Source of the DNA: Halomonas huangheensis
Lineage (GTDB): Bacteria > Pseudomonadota > Gammaproteobacteria > Pseudomonadales > Halomonadaceae
Length of the DNA stretch: 64,000 bases
Direction: 5' to 3'
NCBI RefSeq assembly: GCF_001431725.1
Contig: NZ_CP013106.1
Location: 1,550,001 to 1,614,000, forward strand
The notes beneath the pieces are model-generated. The model did no database searches. It saw nothing but the letters and a program-made list of their open reading frames with translations, and had not been told where the DNA came from. Numbering within the stretch: position 1 is the stretch's first letter; every line of letters begins with the position of its first letter. This document shows positions 42,641 through 51,790 of the stretch, piece by piece. The translations under genes were made by a program, and so were the position numbers.

Positions 42641-45600
42641 TTGAGCACCGAGACTTCGACTCCGCCCCAACGCCTTGATGCTGAGACGCAACTGAAGCAT
42701 TTCGAAGCGGCACTGGACGACCTGATGTTGCGTGATCGCCCCGGTCTGGCCAAACGCCTGGCCGGGCTGCGTCGTCGTGTCCGCGAGGGCAAGCCGATTG
42801 ATCGCGCCCTTGCCGAAGTGGCCAGTCAGGTTCAACGCTCTCAGCAGTTACTGGCGGCACGTCGCGGGCGGTCAGTAACGCTGGAATATCCTGAGGCACT
42901 CCCGGTTGCAGCCAGGCGCGACGACATTCTCGCGGCACTGGCTGAGCATCAGGTAGTGGTGGTGGCTGGTGAAACAGGCTCGGGCAAGACTACGCAGCTG
43001 CCCAAGCTGTGTCTCGAACTGGGGTTGGGACGTCGTGGCTTGATTGGCCATACCCAACCAAGGCGCCTGGCAGCACGCTCGGTGGCGTCGCGTCTTGCAG
43101 AGGAAATGCAGGTCAGTCTCGGTGACCAGGTCGGTTATCAGGTGCGTTTTACCGACCAGACCAGTGATGACACCCTGGTCAAACTGATGACCGACGGCAT
43201 TCTGCTGGCCGAGACCCGCAATGATCCCGATCTGCTGCGTTACGAAACATTGATCATCGATGAGGCGCACGAACGTAGCCTCAACATCGACTTTCTGCTC
43301 GGTTATCTCAAGCGGCTGCTGGAGCGGCGCCGCGATCTCAAGATCATTATCACCTCGGCGACCATCGACGTTGAGCGCTTCAGCCAGCATTTCAGCCTCC
43401 CGGGTGACGATGGAAAGCCAAAGCCCGCGCCGGTGGTGGAAGTTTCCGGGCGCACCTTTCCGGTGGACGTGCTCTATCGTCCGTTGGTGCGCGATGCCGA
43501 AGACGAGGAAGACCGCACGCTGAGCGAAGGTATTCTCCACGCCGTCGAGGAGATCGAGTCCATTGAGCGTGAACGGCGCTGGTCCGCAGGCCCTCGCGAT
43601 ATTCTGGTGTTCCTGCCCGGTGAACGCGAGATCCGAGAAACCGCCGACGTGCTGCGGCGTGCCGATTTGCGCCACACCGAGATTCTGCCGCTCTACGCGC
43701 GGCTGTCCAATGCCGAGCAGAACCGTGTCTTTGCATCGCACAGCGGCCGACGTATCGTGCTGGCAACCAATGTTGCCGAAACCTCGCTGACGGTACCTGG
43801 CATTCGCTACGTAATCGATCCGGGATTGGTGCGCATCAGTCGCTACAGTTACCGCGCCAAGATACAGCGTCTACCCGTGGAAGCGGTCAGTCAGGCCAGC
43901 GCCAATCAGCGTAAGGGACGTTGTGGCCGAGTGGCCGAAGGGGTCTGTATCCGGCTGTACGACGAGGAGGACTTTCTCGGTCGCCCGGAGTTTACCGATC
44001 CGGAAATCCGTCGTACCAATCTGGCCTCGGTGATTCTGTCGATGTTGTCGCTCAAGCTCGGCAGCATCGAAGCCTTTCCCTTTGTCGATCCGCCCGACTC
44101 GCGCTTTGTGACAGACGGCTTCCGCCTATTGCATGAGCTGGGCGCGGTGGATGACCAGCAACGACTGACTGCTGATGGCCGTCGCCTGGCGCGTTTTCCC
44201 ATTGACCCTCGATTGGCACGTATGCTGTTGGCGGGTGATGAGCAGCAGTGTCTACGTGATGTGTTGGTGGTGGTTTCGGCGCTTGCCGTGCAGGACCCTC
44301 GTGACCGCCCGGCGGACAAGCGCGAGGCAGCCGACCAGGCGCACCGTCGTTGGCGAGACCCTGATTCGGACTTCGTCGCCATACTCAACCTGTGGCACGG
44401 CTTCGAGCAGGCACGCGAGGAGTTGTCCGGTAATCGCCTGCGGCGCTGGTGCCGTGAACACTATCTGAATTATCTGCGTCTACGCGAGTGGCACGATACG
44501 TTCCGTCAGTTGCGACAGTTGTTGCGCGACCAGGATATCCAGGTACCCGCTCCAGCAGTGATTGATGAGGAGCATGAGCAGGCCGGTGAGTTGCGTCGTC
44601 AGGCCAGCGCTTCGATGCATCGCGCGCTGTTGACCGGCTTGTTGTCGAATCTCGGTACGCTGACCGAGAACCGTGATTATCTGGGCGCGCGTAATCGCAA
44701 GTTCATGATCCACCCTTCATCCGGGTTGTCGAAGAAGACACCGAAGTGGGTCATGGCCATGGAATTGATCGAGACATCACGGCTGTTTGCACGCACCGTG
44801 GCGCGTATCGATCCACAGTGGATCGAGCCGCTGGCCGGGCATCTGGTCAAACGTAATTACAGTGAGCCGCACTGGGAGATGAAGCGCGCCCAGGTGGTGG
44901 CGTTCGAGCAGGTAACGCTGTTCGGCCTGCCGATCGTGGCTCGCCGCAAGGTGCATTACGGACCTGTTGCACCGCGTGAGTCATGGGAACTGTTCATCCG
45001 GCGTGCGCTGGTGGAAGGGGAGTTCCGTACCCGAGGTGAGTTTCTGGCGCATAACCGCGAGTTGATCGAAGAGGTCACGGATCTGGAGGATCGCGCGCGC
45101 CGACGTGACATCCTCGTTGACGAGGAGACGTTGTTCGACTTCTACGCCGAGCGGGTGCCGCAGGATATCGTCAATGGCAAGGGCTTTGAGGCTTGGCGGC
45201 GCAAGGCGGAACGCGATAATCCGAAATTGCTGATGTTTGATCGCGAGGCCTTGTTGGCCCGCGCTACCGATGATGTCACCGAACAGCAGTATCCGGATGA
45301 GCTGAGCCTTGATGGGGTGCGCTACCCGCTGGCCTACCATTTTGCGCCTGGCGCCGAGGATGATGGGGTGACCATGACGGTACCAGCGGCGATGTTGTCA
45401 CAGTTGTCGGCGTCCAGGTTGGAGTGGTTGGTTCCCGGACTGCTGCGTGACAAGTGCATTGCGCTGCTGAAATCCCTGCCCAAGTCGATGCGCCGACAGG
45501 TAGTGCCGATTCCCGATTGGGTCGATGCAGCTCTGGCATCTCTGACGCCCGGTGAAGGTGGGCTGTGCGAGGCGCTGGGTGAGTTTCTGCGGATCAAGAC

Positions 45601-46648
45601 CGGGGTGCGAATGCATCCTGATGACTGGCGAGTGGAGCAGCTGGATCCGCACTTGATCATGAATCTCAAGGTCGTTGATCACAACGGTAAGGTGCTGGGA
45701 CAGGGACGTGATCTGCGTGAGTTGGTTCGACGCTTCGAGTCGGCCGCCGGAGAGGGTGCGCGTGCTCTGGCGCGCTCGGTGGAAGCCACCGAGCAGTTGG
45801 ATGGCTTCCCTGAGCAACCATTACCGGAGTCTCGCGTAACCCATCAGGCCGGGATTCGCGTCGAGGCTTTCCCCGCTCTGGTGGCGGATGGCAATGGGCT
45901 CAAACTCGAACTTTATGACCATCCTGACAAGGCCCGTGAGGCGCATCGCAGTGGTGTGGTCAAGGCCGCCATGGCGCGCTTGCCGGATCAGGTACGCACC
46001 ATTGAGCGATTATCAGGATTGGACAAGTGTGCACTGTTGTTCACCAAGGTGGGCAGCAAGCGTGCATTGAGCGACGATCTGGTGCGCGCGGTCTTCACGC
46101 AGGTGGTTGCCGTCGATCCGCTGCCACGTGATGCGGAGGCGCTTGAGGCACGCCTTGCAGAGGTTGGCGCAGATCTGGTGCCGCATGCCGAGAAACTCAT
46201 GGCCACGCTCCAGCAGGCGTTGGAAGGGCACCTGCAGGTGACTCAGGCGTTGAAGGGGAATCTGAGCCTGGCGCTGGCGTTGGTATACAGTGATCTCAAG
46301 GCACAGATGAAGCGTCTGGTGCACCCGGGCTTCATAACCCAGGCAGGTCCTTGGCTGGAGGCGTATCCTCGTTATATGGAAGCGGCATTGATCCGTCTCG
46401 AAAAGGCTCCGCGTGAACGTATGCGTGACCAGATGCACATGCAGGAAGTCCAGGACTTTGAGGCACGCCTGGCGGCACGCCGCGAGGCGGAACGCAAGGG
46501 AGCGGTGGAAGACCCGGCGCTGGTTGAGTTCAGTTGGTGGATCGAAGAGTTGCGTGTATCACTTTTCGCGCAACAACTGGGGACGGCAATGCCGGTCTCG
46601 ACCAAGCGTCTCGAAAAGCGCTGGGCAGAATTGACTGGGCGTGGTTAG
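42641..46648 (+). CDS. hrpA: ATP-dependent RNA helicase HrpA
   Basis: A 1335-residue DEAH-box helicase. Walker A is GETGSGKTT (residues 110-118), the DEAH box is at 207-210, and the motifs TSATI and QRKGRCGR follow. The DUF3418 C-terminal region is specific to HrpA. In E. coli HrpA acts on stalled ribosomes and fimbrial mRNA processing. A TTG at 42641 is chosen because the N terminus then matches the E. coli spacing before the LDDLMLRD stretch, and GTGAG lies 9 bases upstream; no ATG fits. The frame open further upstream runs through the terminator-like hairpin. Confidence 0.93.
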   Translation: MSTETSTPPQRLDAETQLKHFEAALDDLMLRDRPGLAKRLAGLRRRVREGKPIDRALAEVASQVQRSQQLLAARRGRSVTLEYPEALPVAARRDDILAALAEHQVVVVAGETGSGKTTQLPKLCLELGLGRRGLIGHTQPRRLAARSVASRLAEEMQVSLGDQVGYQVRFTDQTSDDTLVKLMTDGILLAETRNDPDLLRYETLIIDEAHERSLNIDFLLGYLKRLLERRRDLKIIITSATIDVERFSQHFSLPGDDGKPKPAPVVEVSGRTFPVDVLYRPLVRDAEDEEDRTLSEGILHAVEEIESIERERRWSAGPRDILVFLPGEREIRETADVLRRADLRHTEILPLYARLSNAEQNRVFASHSGRRIVLATNVAETSLTVPGIRYVIDPGLVRISRYSYRAKIQRLPVEAVSQASANQRKGRCGRVAEGVCIRLYDEEDFLGRPEFTDPEIRRTNLASVILSMLSLKLGSIEAFPFVDPPDSRFVTDGFRLLHELGAVDDQQRLTADGRRLARFPIDPRLARMLLAGDEQQCLRDVLVVVSALAVQDPRDRPADKREAADQAHRRWRDPDSDFVAILNLWHGFEQAREELSGNRLRRWCREHYLNYLRLREWHDTFRQLRQLLRDQDIQVPAPAVIDEEHEQAGELRRQASASMHRALLTGLLSNLGTLTENRDYLGARNRKFMIHPSSGLSKKTPKWVMAMELIETSRLFARTVARIDPQWIEPLAGHLVKRNYSEPHWEMKRAQVVAFEQVTLFGLPIVARRKVHYGPVAPRESWELFIRRALVEGEFRTRGEFLAHNRELIEEVTDLEDRARRRDILVDEETLFDFYAERVPQDIVNGKGFEAWRRKAERDNPKLLMFDREALLARATDDVTEQQYPDELSLDGVRYPLAYHFAPGAEDDGVTMTVPAAMLSQLSASRLEWLVPGLLRDKCIALLKSLPKSMRRQVVPIPDWVDAALASLTPGEGGLCEALGEFLRIKTGVRMHPDDWRVEQLDPHLIMNLKVVDHNGKVLGQGRDLRELVRRFESAAGEGARALARSVEATEQLDGFPEQPLPESRVTHQAGIRVEAFPALVADGNGLKLELYDHPDKAREAHRSGVVKAAMARLPDQVRTIERLSGLDKCALLFTKVGSKRALSDDLVRAVFTQVVAVDPLPRDAEALEARLAEVGADLVPHAEKLMATLQQALEGHLQVTQALKGNLSLALALVYSDLKAQMKRLVHPGFITQAGPWLEAYPRYMEAALIRLEKAPRERMRDQMHMQEVQDFEARLAARREAERKGAVEDPALVEFSWWIEELRVSLFAQQLGTAMPVSTKRLEKRWAELTGRG

Positions 46649-46728
46649 TTGATGCTACGCCGATCGCAACACGGTGCGGTGCCACGACTGCAGGCTTGCA
46701 GTTGCGCCAACGCCGAGAGGAGAAGGGC

Positions 46729-47850
46729 ATGACCCAAGTGGTGATCAGCGGTAGTGGGCTCTTTACCCCCGCAGAAGCAATCGACAATGATGCACTGGTG
46801 GCGTCGTTCAATGCCTGGGTAGATGCCGAGAATGCGCGCAACCATGCGGCGATCGATGCAGGGGAAGCAGCACCGCTGGAGCACTCGAGCAGTGAATTCA
46901 TCGTCAAGGCGTCTGGTATTCACAGCCGCTATGTCATGGATGCCGAGGGTATTCTCGATATCGAGCGTATGCGGCCGCGCTTGAACGCTCGTAACAACGA
47001 ACAACCCGGCGTGCAGTGTGAAATGGGCATGGTCGCAGCGAATGAAGCGCTGGACAATGCCGGTATCAAGGCCGAGGACATCGACCTGTTGATCGTTGCC
47101 TGCTCCAATCTTGAGCGTGCCTATCCTGCCGTGGCAGTAGAGCTTCAGGCGCGACTCGGAGCGGGTGGTTATGCCTTCGACATGAATGTGGCCTGCAGTT
47201 CGGCGACCTTCGCCATCGAGATGGCAGCTAATGCGATTCGGACAGGGGCCGCGCGTCGTGCGTTGGTCGTCAATCCGGAAATCTGCTCGGCGCATCTCAA
47301 TTTCCGTGATCGAGATAGTCACTTCATCTTCGGTGATGCCTGTACCGCGCTGGTACTTGAAGATGCGGAGCTGGCGACCAGTGATACGTGTTTTGATGTC
47401 GTCGGCACCCAGCTGGTGACGCAGTTCTCCAATGCCATTCGCAATAACGCCGGATTCCTCAATCGTGTCACCGACTCGGATCCCATGGCGCTGGACAAGC
47501 TGTTCATTCAGGAAGGGCGTCGGGTCTTCAAGGAAGTCTGTCCGCTGGTTGCTCAATTGATTCTCGAGCAGCTTGAGACGCTGAAAATTGTGCCCCAGCA
47601 GCTATCACGTCTCTGGCTGCATCAGGCCAATCGGCATATGAATGACTTGATTGCGCGTCGTGTTCTTGGTGAGGCGCCAGGCGAAGCGCAGGCGCCGATT
47701 ATCCTGGATCGATACGCCAACACCAGTTCAGCGGGCTCGATCATTGCCTTTCATCTGCATCACCGTGATCTTGAATCCGGTGACATCGGGGTGGTGTGTT
47801 CGTTCGGAGCGGGATACAGTGCCGGCAGCGTGGTCCTGCGGCGTAGATAA
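46729..47850 (+). CDS. Beta-ketoacyl-ACP synthase III (FabH-type)
   Basis: A 373-residue thiolase-fold enzyme that starts fatty-acid or related acyl chains by condensing an acyl-CoA with malonyl-ACP. The catalytic triad is visible: Cys156 in NVACSSATF, His298 in LWLHQANRHM and Asn331 in YANTSSAG. The protein is longer than E. coli FabH (about 317 residues) and has the N-terminal insert of the long Acinetobacter/Pseudomonas-type KAS III, which may prefer longer acyl-CoA primers. The ATG at 46729 follows GAGAGGAGA. It is not in an fab cluster here, so it may be a second paralogue. Confidence 0.9.
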   Translation: MTQVVISGSGLFTPAEAIDNDALVASFNAWVDAENARNHAAIDAGEAAPLEHSSSEFIVKASGIHSRYVMDAEGILDIERMRPRLNARNNEQPGVQCEMGMVAANEALDNAGIKAEDIDLLIVACSNLERAYPAVAVELQARLGAGGYAFDMNVACSSATFAIEMAANAIRTGAARRALVVNPEICSAHLNFRDRDSHFIFGDACTALVLEDAELATSDTCFDVVGTQLVTQFSNAIRNNAGFLNRVTDSDPMALDKLFIQEGRRVFKEVCPLVAQLILEQLETLKIVPQQLSRLWLHQANRHMNDLIARRVLGEAPGEAQAPIILDRYANTSSAGSIIAFHLHHRDLESGDIGVVCSFGAGYSAGSVVLRRR

Positions 47851-47962
47851 CACGCGCAGTTAACAATAGTGTCGCGCCATGGGTAATGACCGCCTTTGAT
47901 ACAATCGGTAGTCGGCGCTAACCATGACGGTGACATGGATAGGCAAGGGAGGCAGTCGTAAG

Positions 47963-48739
47963 ATGGAAACGACAAGAGGCGCAAGTCTGAGCAAACGGAA
48001 CCGCCGTGGCATCATCGTGATGGCCACTGCCGCGGCAATCGGGATCAGTGGCTGTGCCTCCACCGGTGTGTCGAGTGAACCGAACCCGGCTGACCCTTGG
48101 GAAGGTTTCAACCGTAAGGTATTTGCCTTCAATGATGTGCTGGATCGATACGCGCTAAGGCCAGCGGCCCAAGGCTATCATTTCGTAACACCGGATCCTC
48201 TGGAGCGTGGTGTTACCAACTTCTTCAATAACCTTGGCGAGATTCGTACGGCGTTCAACAGCTTGCTGCAGGGCAAGCCGAGTAACGCTGGAGTGGCCTC
48301 AACCCGTTTCCTGATGAACTCGACCTTCGGGCTGGCCGGTTTGCTTGATCCGGCTACCCATGCTGGATTCGTCGCCAATGACGAGGATTTTGGTCAGACT
48401 CTGGGAGTGTGGGGCGTTCCAGAAGGGCCTTATGTGGTTCTGCCGTTCTATGGCCCGAGTACCGTACGTACTGCTACAGGCTTGCCGGTGGACTTCTACA
48501 CCTACCCGTTGACCTATGTCGAGAATGATACCGTACGTTATTCGTTGCGTGCTCTGGAGCTGCTCGATGCGCGAGCGCAGTTGCTGAGTCAGGAAGACCT
48601 GTTGCGCGGTGATCGTTATAGCTTCATTCGTGATGCCTGGTTGCAGCGGATGCGCTTTGAGGTCAATGACGGTGAGATCGGGGATGACACTTTCATCGAC
48701 GATGATTTCGACTACGACGAAGATGCCTTCGCCGAATAA
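47963..48739 (+). CDS. mlaA: Outer-membrane phospholipid-transport lipoprotein MlaA (VacJ)
   Basis: A 258-residue lipoprotein of the Mla pathway that removes mislocalised phospholipids from the outer leaflet of the outer membrane. The signal ends in a lipobox GISGCAS. The mature part has DPWEGFNRKVFAFND, RFLMNSTFGLAGLLD and GVWGVPEGPYVVLPF, all typical of VacJ. The C terminus is very acidic. The ATG at 47963 follows GGGAGG at about 10 bases. The two signalling genes follow within a few bases; the rest of the mla operon (mlaFEDCB) is elsewhere. Confidence 0.92.
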   Translation: METTRGASLSKRNRRGIIVMATAAAIGISGCASTGVSSEPNPADPWEGFNRKVFAFNDVLDRYALRPAAQGYHFVTPDPLERGVTNFFNNLGEIRTAFNSLLQGKPSNAGVASTRFLMNSTFGLAGLLDPATHAGFVANDEDFGQTLGVWGVPEGPYVVLPFYGPSTVRTATGLPVDFYTYPLTYVENDTVRYSLRALELLDARAQLLSQEDLLRGDRYSFIRDAWLQRMRFEVNDGEIGDDTFIDDDFDYDEDAFAE

Positions 48740-48749
48740 AGGCATGCCC

Positions 48750-49943
48750 ATGTGCGCGGCTAGATCTCTGATCGGTGTGATTGACCAGCCTGGTGAGCAT
48801 CGCGATGCGTTGGTTGATGCGATTGCCCGGGATGGTCTTGCTGTCTTTGCAGTTGATGAGGCTGGCGAACTACCGGACAACATTGTGCTGGTGGTAGCCC
48901 ACGCGCGAGCGGTTCCCAGTAGTGACTGGAAGGCGCTGGCTGATCGCTGGCCGACTCTGGTGGTTACGGGGGATCGCCGTGATGACGATCTGCTCAAGGC
49001 GGTGGATGCCGGATTGGTCGATTATGTTATCGATCCGTTGCGTCACGCGCATTTGCTGCGACGCATGATTCGCCGGGTGGTAGAGGTCAACCGTCTGGCC
49101 GATGAGCGTAAGCGGGATCATCAGCGCCTGGCCGAGCTGAACGAGAGTCTGGAGACCCACCTTGCCATGTTGCGTCTCGACCAGCAGGCCGGCGGGCAGA
49201 TCCAGCGTCGGCTGCTGCCGCCTCGTCCACAGCGGCTCAACGGGATCGAGTGTGACTACTGGTTGGCGCCGTCGCTGTATTTGTCCGGCGATTTTCTGGA
49301 TATTCAAGCCTTCGACGAGCGCTATACGCTTTTCTATTTCGCCGATGTCTCTGGTCATGGGGCTTCGTCGGCTTTTGTCACAGTATTGCTCAAGTACTTG
49401 TTCAATCGCTGGCAGAATGAGTGGGATGGTCAGGCACCTGAGCTGGTGGCGCCGCGCTGGCTCGATAACTTGAATCGCGAATTGCTGGATACCGGCATCG
49501 GCAAGCACGCCACGGTATTCGTCGGTGTCATTGACCAGCAGCGCAAGTACCTTCACTATTCGCTCGGCGCGCAGTTGCCGATGCCACTGCTGAAAACAGC
49601 GCAAGGCGCGACGCCATTGTCTGGCCAGGGAATGCCGGTAGGGTTGTTCCCGGAGGTGGAATATCCTCAACTTGGCTGTACACTACCCGACGACTTCACT
49701 CTATGGCTGTGTTCCGATGGCGTGCTTGAATGTCTTCCGGGCGCTGGCCTGGACGCGCGCCTGGCCGAACTGCAGGCTAGAGTGGAAAGCAGCAACTCAT
49801 TGGATGAGATGCGCCAGAGCTTCGACCTGGGAACCCTGTCGAGCGATGAAGAGGCACTCGATGACCCGACAACGGGGCGTGAAGAGTTGCCTGATGACCT
49901 GACTATCATGATGGTTAGCGGATTTCGCCATGAAAGTGTATGA
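48750..49943 (+). CDS. Response-regulator-like PP2C (SpoIIE-type) phosphatase
   Basis: A 397-residue two-domain protein. The N-terminal part (about 1-125) is a receiver-like domain, and a helical linker leads to a SpoIIE/PP2C serine phosphatase domain (about 150-397) with SGDFLDI, FADVSGHGASSAF and LCSDGVLE metal-binding aspartates. Such proteins dephosphorylate a STAS anti-sigma-factor antagonist, and a STAS gene overlaps it at the 3' end. The ATG at 48750 has AAAGG at 7 bases; ATG 48723 is an alternative that overlaps mlaA. It matches the PA2798-like gene of the Pseudomonas mlaA-tal region by order. Confidence 0.87.
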   Translation: MCAARSLIGVIDQPGEHRDALVDAIARDGLAVFAVDEAGELPDNIVLVVAHARAVPSSDWKALADRWPTLVVTGDRRDDDLLKAVDAGLVDYVIDPLRHAHLLRRMIRRVVEVNRLADERKRDHQRLAELNESLETHLAMLRLDQQAGGQIQRRLLPPRPQRLNGIECDYWLAPSLYLSGDFLDIQAFDERYTLFYFADVSGHGASSAFVTVLLKYLFNRWQNEWDGQAPELVAPRWLDNLNRELLDTGIGKHATVFVGVIDQQRKYLHYSLGAQLPMPLLKTAQGATPLSGQGMPVGLFPEVEYPQLGCTLPDDFTLWLCSDGVLECLPGAGLDARLAELQARVESSNSLDEMRQSFDLGTLSSDEEALDDPTTGREELPDDLTIMMVSGFRHESV

Positions 49944-50439
49944 AGGCCGCCTGAAAGCGGCGGTCGACTCCGGTGTGTTCATCCTCAAGTTGTGTGGTGA
50001 TGTACGCCTGACGTTGTGTGCCACTCTTGATCATCAGGCGCAATTGCTGGCCGAAACACCTGGCCTGCGTGCGGTGATGATTGACTTGCGTGATACCACC
50101 AATGTGGACTCTACGGCCCTGGGCTTCCTCGCCAAGGTGGCCATGGCGTTGCGTGGCCGTCTGGAACAGCCACCGACCATTGTCGCCGATAACCCGGACG
50201 TCAAGCGCATGCTTGAGGTCATGGGCTTTGCTTCCTTCTTCACGCTGGTGGAACAGCCGATTGCGGAGATCGAGGAGCTGGAGGAATTGCCTGAGTTGCA
50301 GGCTGATGAGGCAGGGCTGCGTGAGCGCATTCTCGAGGCCCACCGTATTCTGATGCGTATGAACGAGCACAATCGCGAGGAATTTCAGCCGCTGGTCGAG
50401 ATGCTGGAGTCTCAGCAGGCGAACGGCCACGAAGTCTAA
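49930..50439 (+). CDS. STAS-domain anti-sigma factor antagonist
   Basis: A 169-residue protein with an N-terminal STAS domain (about 1-95) and an acidic C-terminal helical extension. The phosphorylatable Ser61 lies in NVDSTALGFL. It overlaps the PP2C gene by 14 bases. Partner-switch logic (known from SpoIIAA and HsbA) suggests it binds an anti-sigma factor when unphosphorylated and is released or rebound by kinase and phosphatase. No kinase gene is in view, so the circuit is incomplete here. The C-terminal extension of about 70 residues is longer than in simple antagonists. Confidence 0.85.
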   Translation: MKVYEGRLKAAVDSGVFILKLCGDVRLTLCATLDHQAQLLAETPGLRAVMIDLRDTTNVDSTALGFLAKVAMALRGRLEQPPTIVADNPDVKRMLEVMGFASFFTLVEQPIAEIEELEELPELQADEAGLRERILEAHRILMRMNEHNREEFQPLVEMLESQQANGHEV

Positions 50440-50455
50440 CTCGTCTCTGGTACGT

Positions 50456-50504
50456 CTACGAGCTACGAGCGGCATATTGAGGTGGTGCCGCGCGTAGCTC
50501 GTAG
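50456..50504. terminator. Bidirectional terminator built on GAGCTAC repeats
   Basis: A 19-base inverted repeat (50456-50474 with 50486-50504, one mismatch) lies between convergent genes. The arms contain CTACGAGCTACGAG, that is, copies of the same 7-base word that forms the array at 31978-32046. Confidence 0.7.
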
Positions 50505-50528
50505 CTTCTCTTACCGCCTTATACCGCC

Positions 50529-51467
50529 TTACTGATTGCGCAGCTCGCTCAGAAGCGTCTCCAACTTGCGCTGGTCGGCCATGAACTTGCGGATACCCTC
50601 GCTGAGTTTCTCTGTCGCCATGGCGTCTTCGTTGAACGCCCAACGGAATTCCTCTTCACTCTGCGGCTCGGGAGTCTGTGTCTCGGCATCGCAAGGTGAT
50701 AGACGACGTTCCAGGGTCCCGGTTTGTTGTTCCAGCTCTTCAAGTAGTCCAGGCGAGATAGTCAGACGATCACAACCGGCAAGGGCGGTGACTTCACCAA
50801 TGTTGCGGAAGCTGGCGCCCATCACGATGGTGCCATAGCCATGGCCCTTGTAGTGGTCGTAGATCTGTTTGACTGATTGCACGCCAGGATCACGATCACC
50901 AGAGAAATCGGCATCTGGATTCTGGGCCTTGTGCCAGTCGAGGATGCGGCCGACGAAGGGGGAGATCAGGGTAACACCGGCATCGGCACAGGCCTGTGCC
51001 TGGGCAAAGCTGAACAGCAGCGTCAGGTTGGTCCGAATGCCTTCACGCTCAAGTGTTCTGGCGGCACGAATTCCTTCCCAGGTCGAGGCGACCTTGATAA
51101 GAATGCGCTCGGCAGGCACGCCATGGCGGGCATAGCGCTCGAGTAACGAGTGAGCACGGGATAGGGTGGCTTCGGTATTGAACGACAGTCGGGCACTGAC
51201 CTCGGTGGAAACATAACCGGGCACCAGCGCACTGATCTCCGTGCCGATCTCTACTGCAACGGCATCCAGTGCATCGTCGATATCGTTGGCTTCACGGGCG
51301 ATAGCGGCAAGACGTGCACGACGCTCACCGTGCTGGGCTGCCTGCAGAATCAATGAGGGATTGGTGGTTGCGTCGGTTGGGGCAAAGCGGCGAATGGCAT
51401 CCAGGTCACCGGTATCGGCAACCACTGTCGTCATGGCTTTCAGTTGGGAAAGTAGATCTGCTGCCAT
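50529..51467 (-). CDS. tal: Transaldolase
   Basis: Transfers a dihydroxyacetone unit between sugar phosphates in the pentose phosphate pathway. The protein has 312 residues with the Schiff-base lysine Lys125 in [12 protein letters not shown], plus ATTNPSLIL and [11 protein letters not shown]. The start at 51467 ([12 protein letters not shown]) was chosen over 51536 because the shorter form matches the family and GAGGA lies upstream. It is convergent with the STAS gene, as in the Pseudomonas mlaA-tal region. Confidence 0.94.
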   Translation of the reverse strand: MAADLLSQLKAMTTVVADTGDLDAIRRFAPTDATTNPSLILQAAQHGERRARLAAIAREANDIDDALDAVAVEIGTEISALVPGYVSTEVSARLSFNTEATLSRAHSLLERYARHGVPAERILIKVASTWEGIRAARTLEREGIRTNLTLLFSFAQAQACADAGVTLISPFVGRILDWHKAQNPDADFSGDRDPGVQSVKQIYDHYKGHGYGTIVMGASFRNIGEVTALAGCDRLTISPGLLEELEQQTGTLERRLSPCDAETQTPEPQSEEEFRWAFNEDAMATEKLSEGIRKFMADQRKLETLLSELRNQ

Positions 51468-51790
51468 CGAGAGAGTCCTCCGTGGTTGGGCTTCCCATAC
51501 TCTAACAAGGCACTGTGACCGGCGACAGTCGGCCAAAGGCTACTATCGCCAATTCTGGACGCTTGACGGTATCTGATCAGACTGGCGTCACATATACCTG
51601 TTGTCATGAGCTGACGCAGGTTTTTCCTGAAGATGAGGGGGAGCGTGGCGGTAGCGCTGTCCTGAGTTATCATTAGTTGCCTAAGTGTGGTGTTTCACAA
51701 GATTGTTGATGCTGGCGTTTCCTCAGGGAGAGCCTGGGCAGGAGCATTCTCTTGTGTGGATCACACTACCATTCGTTATCTGGAGGTTGC

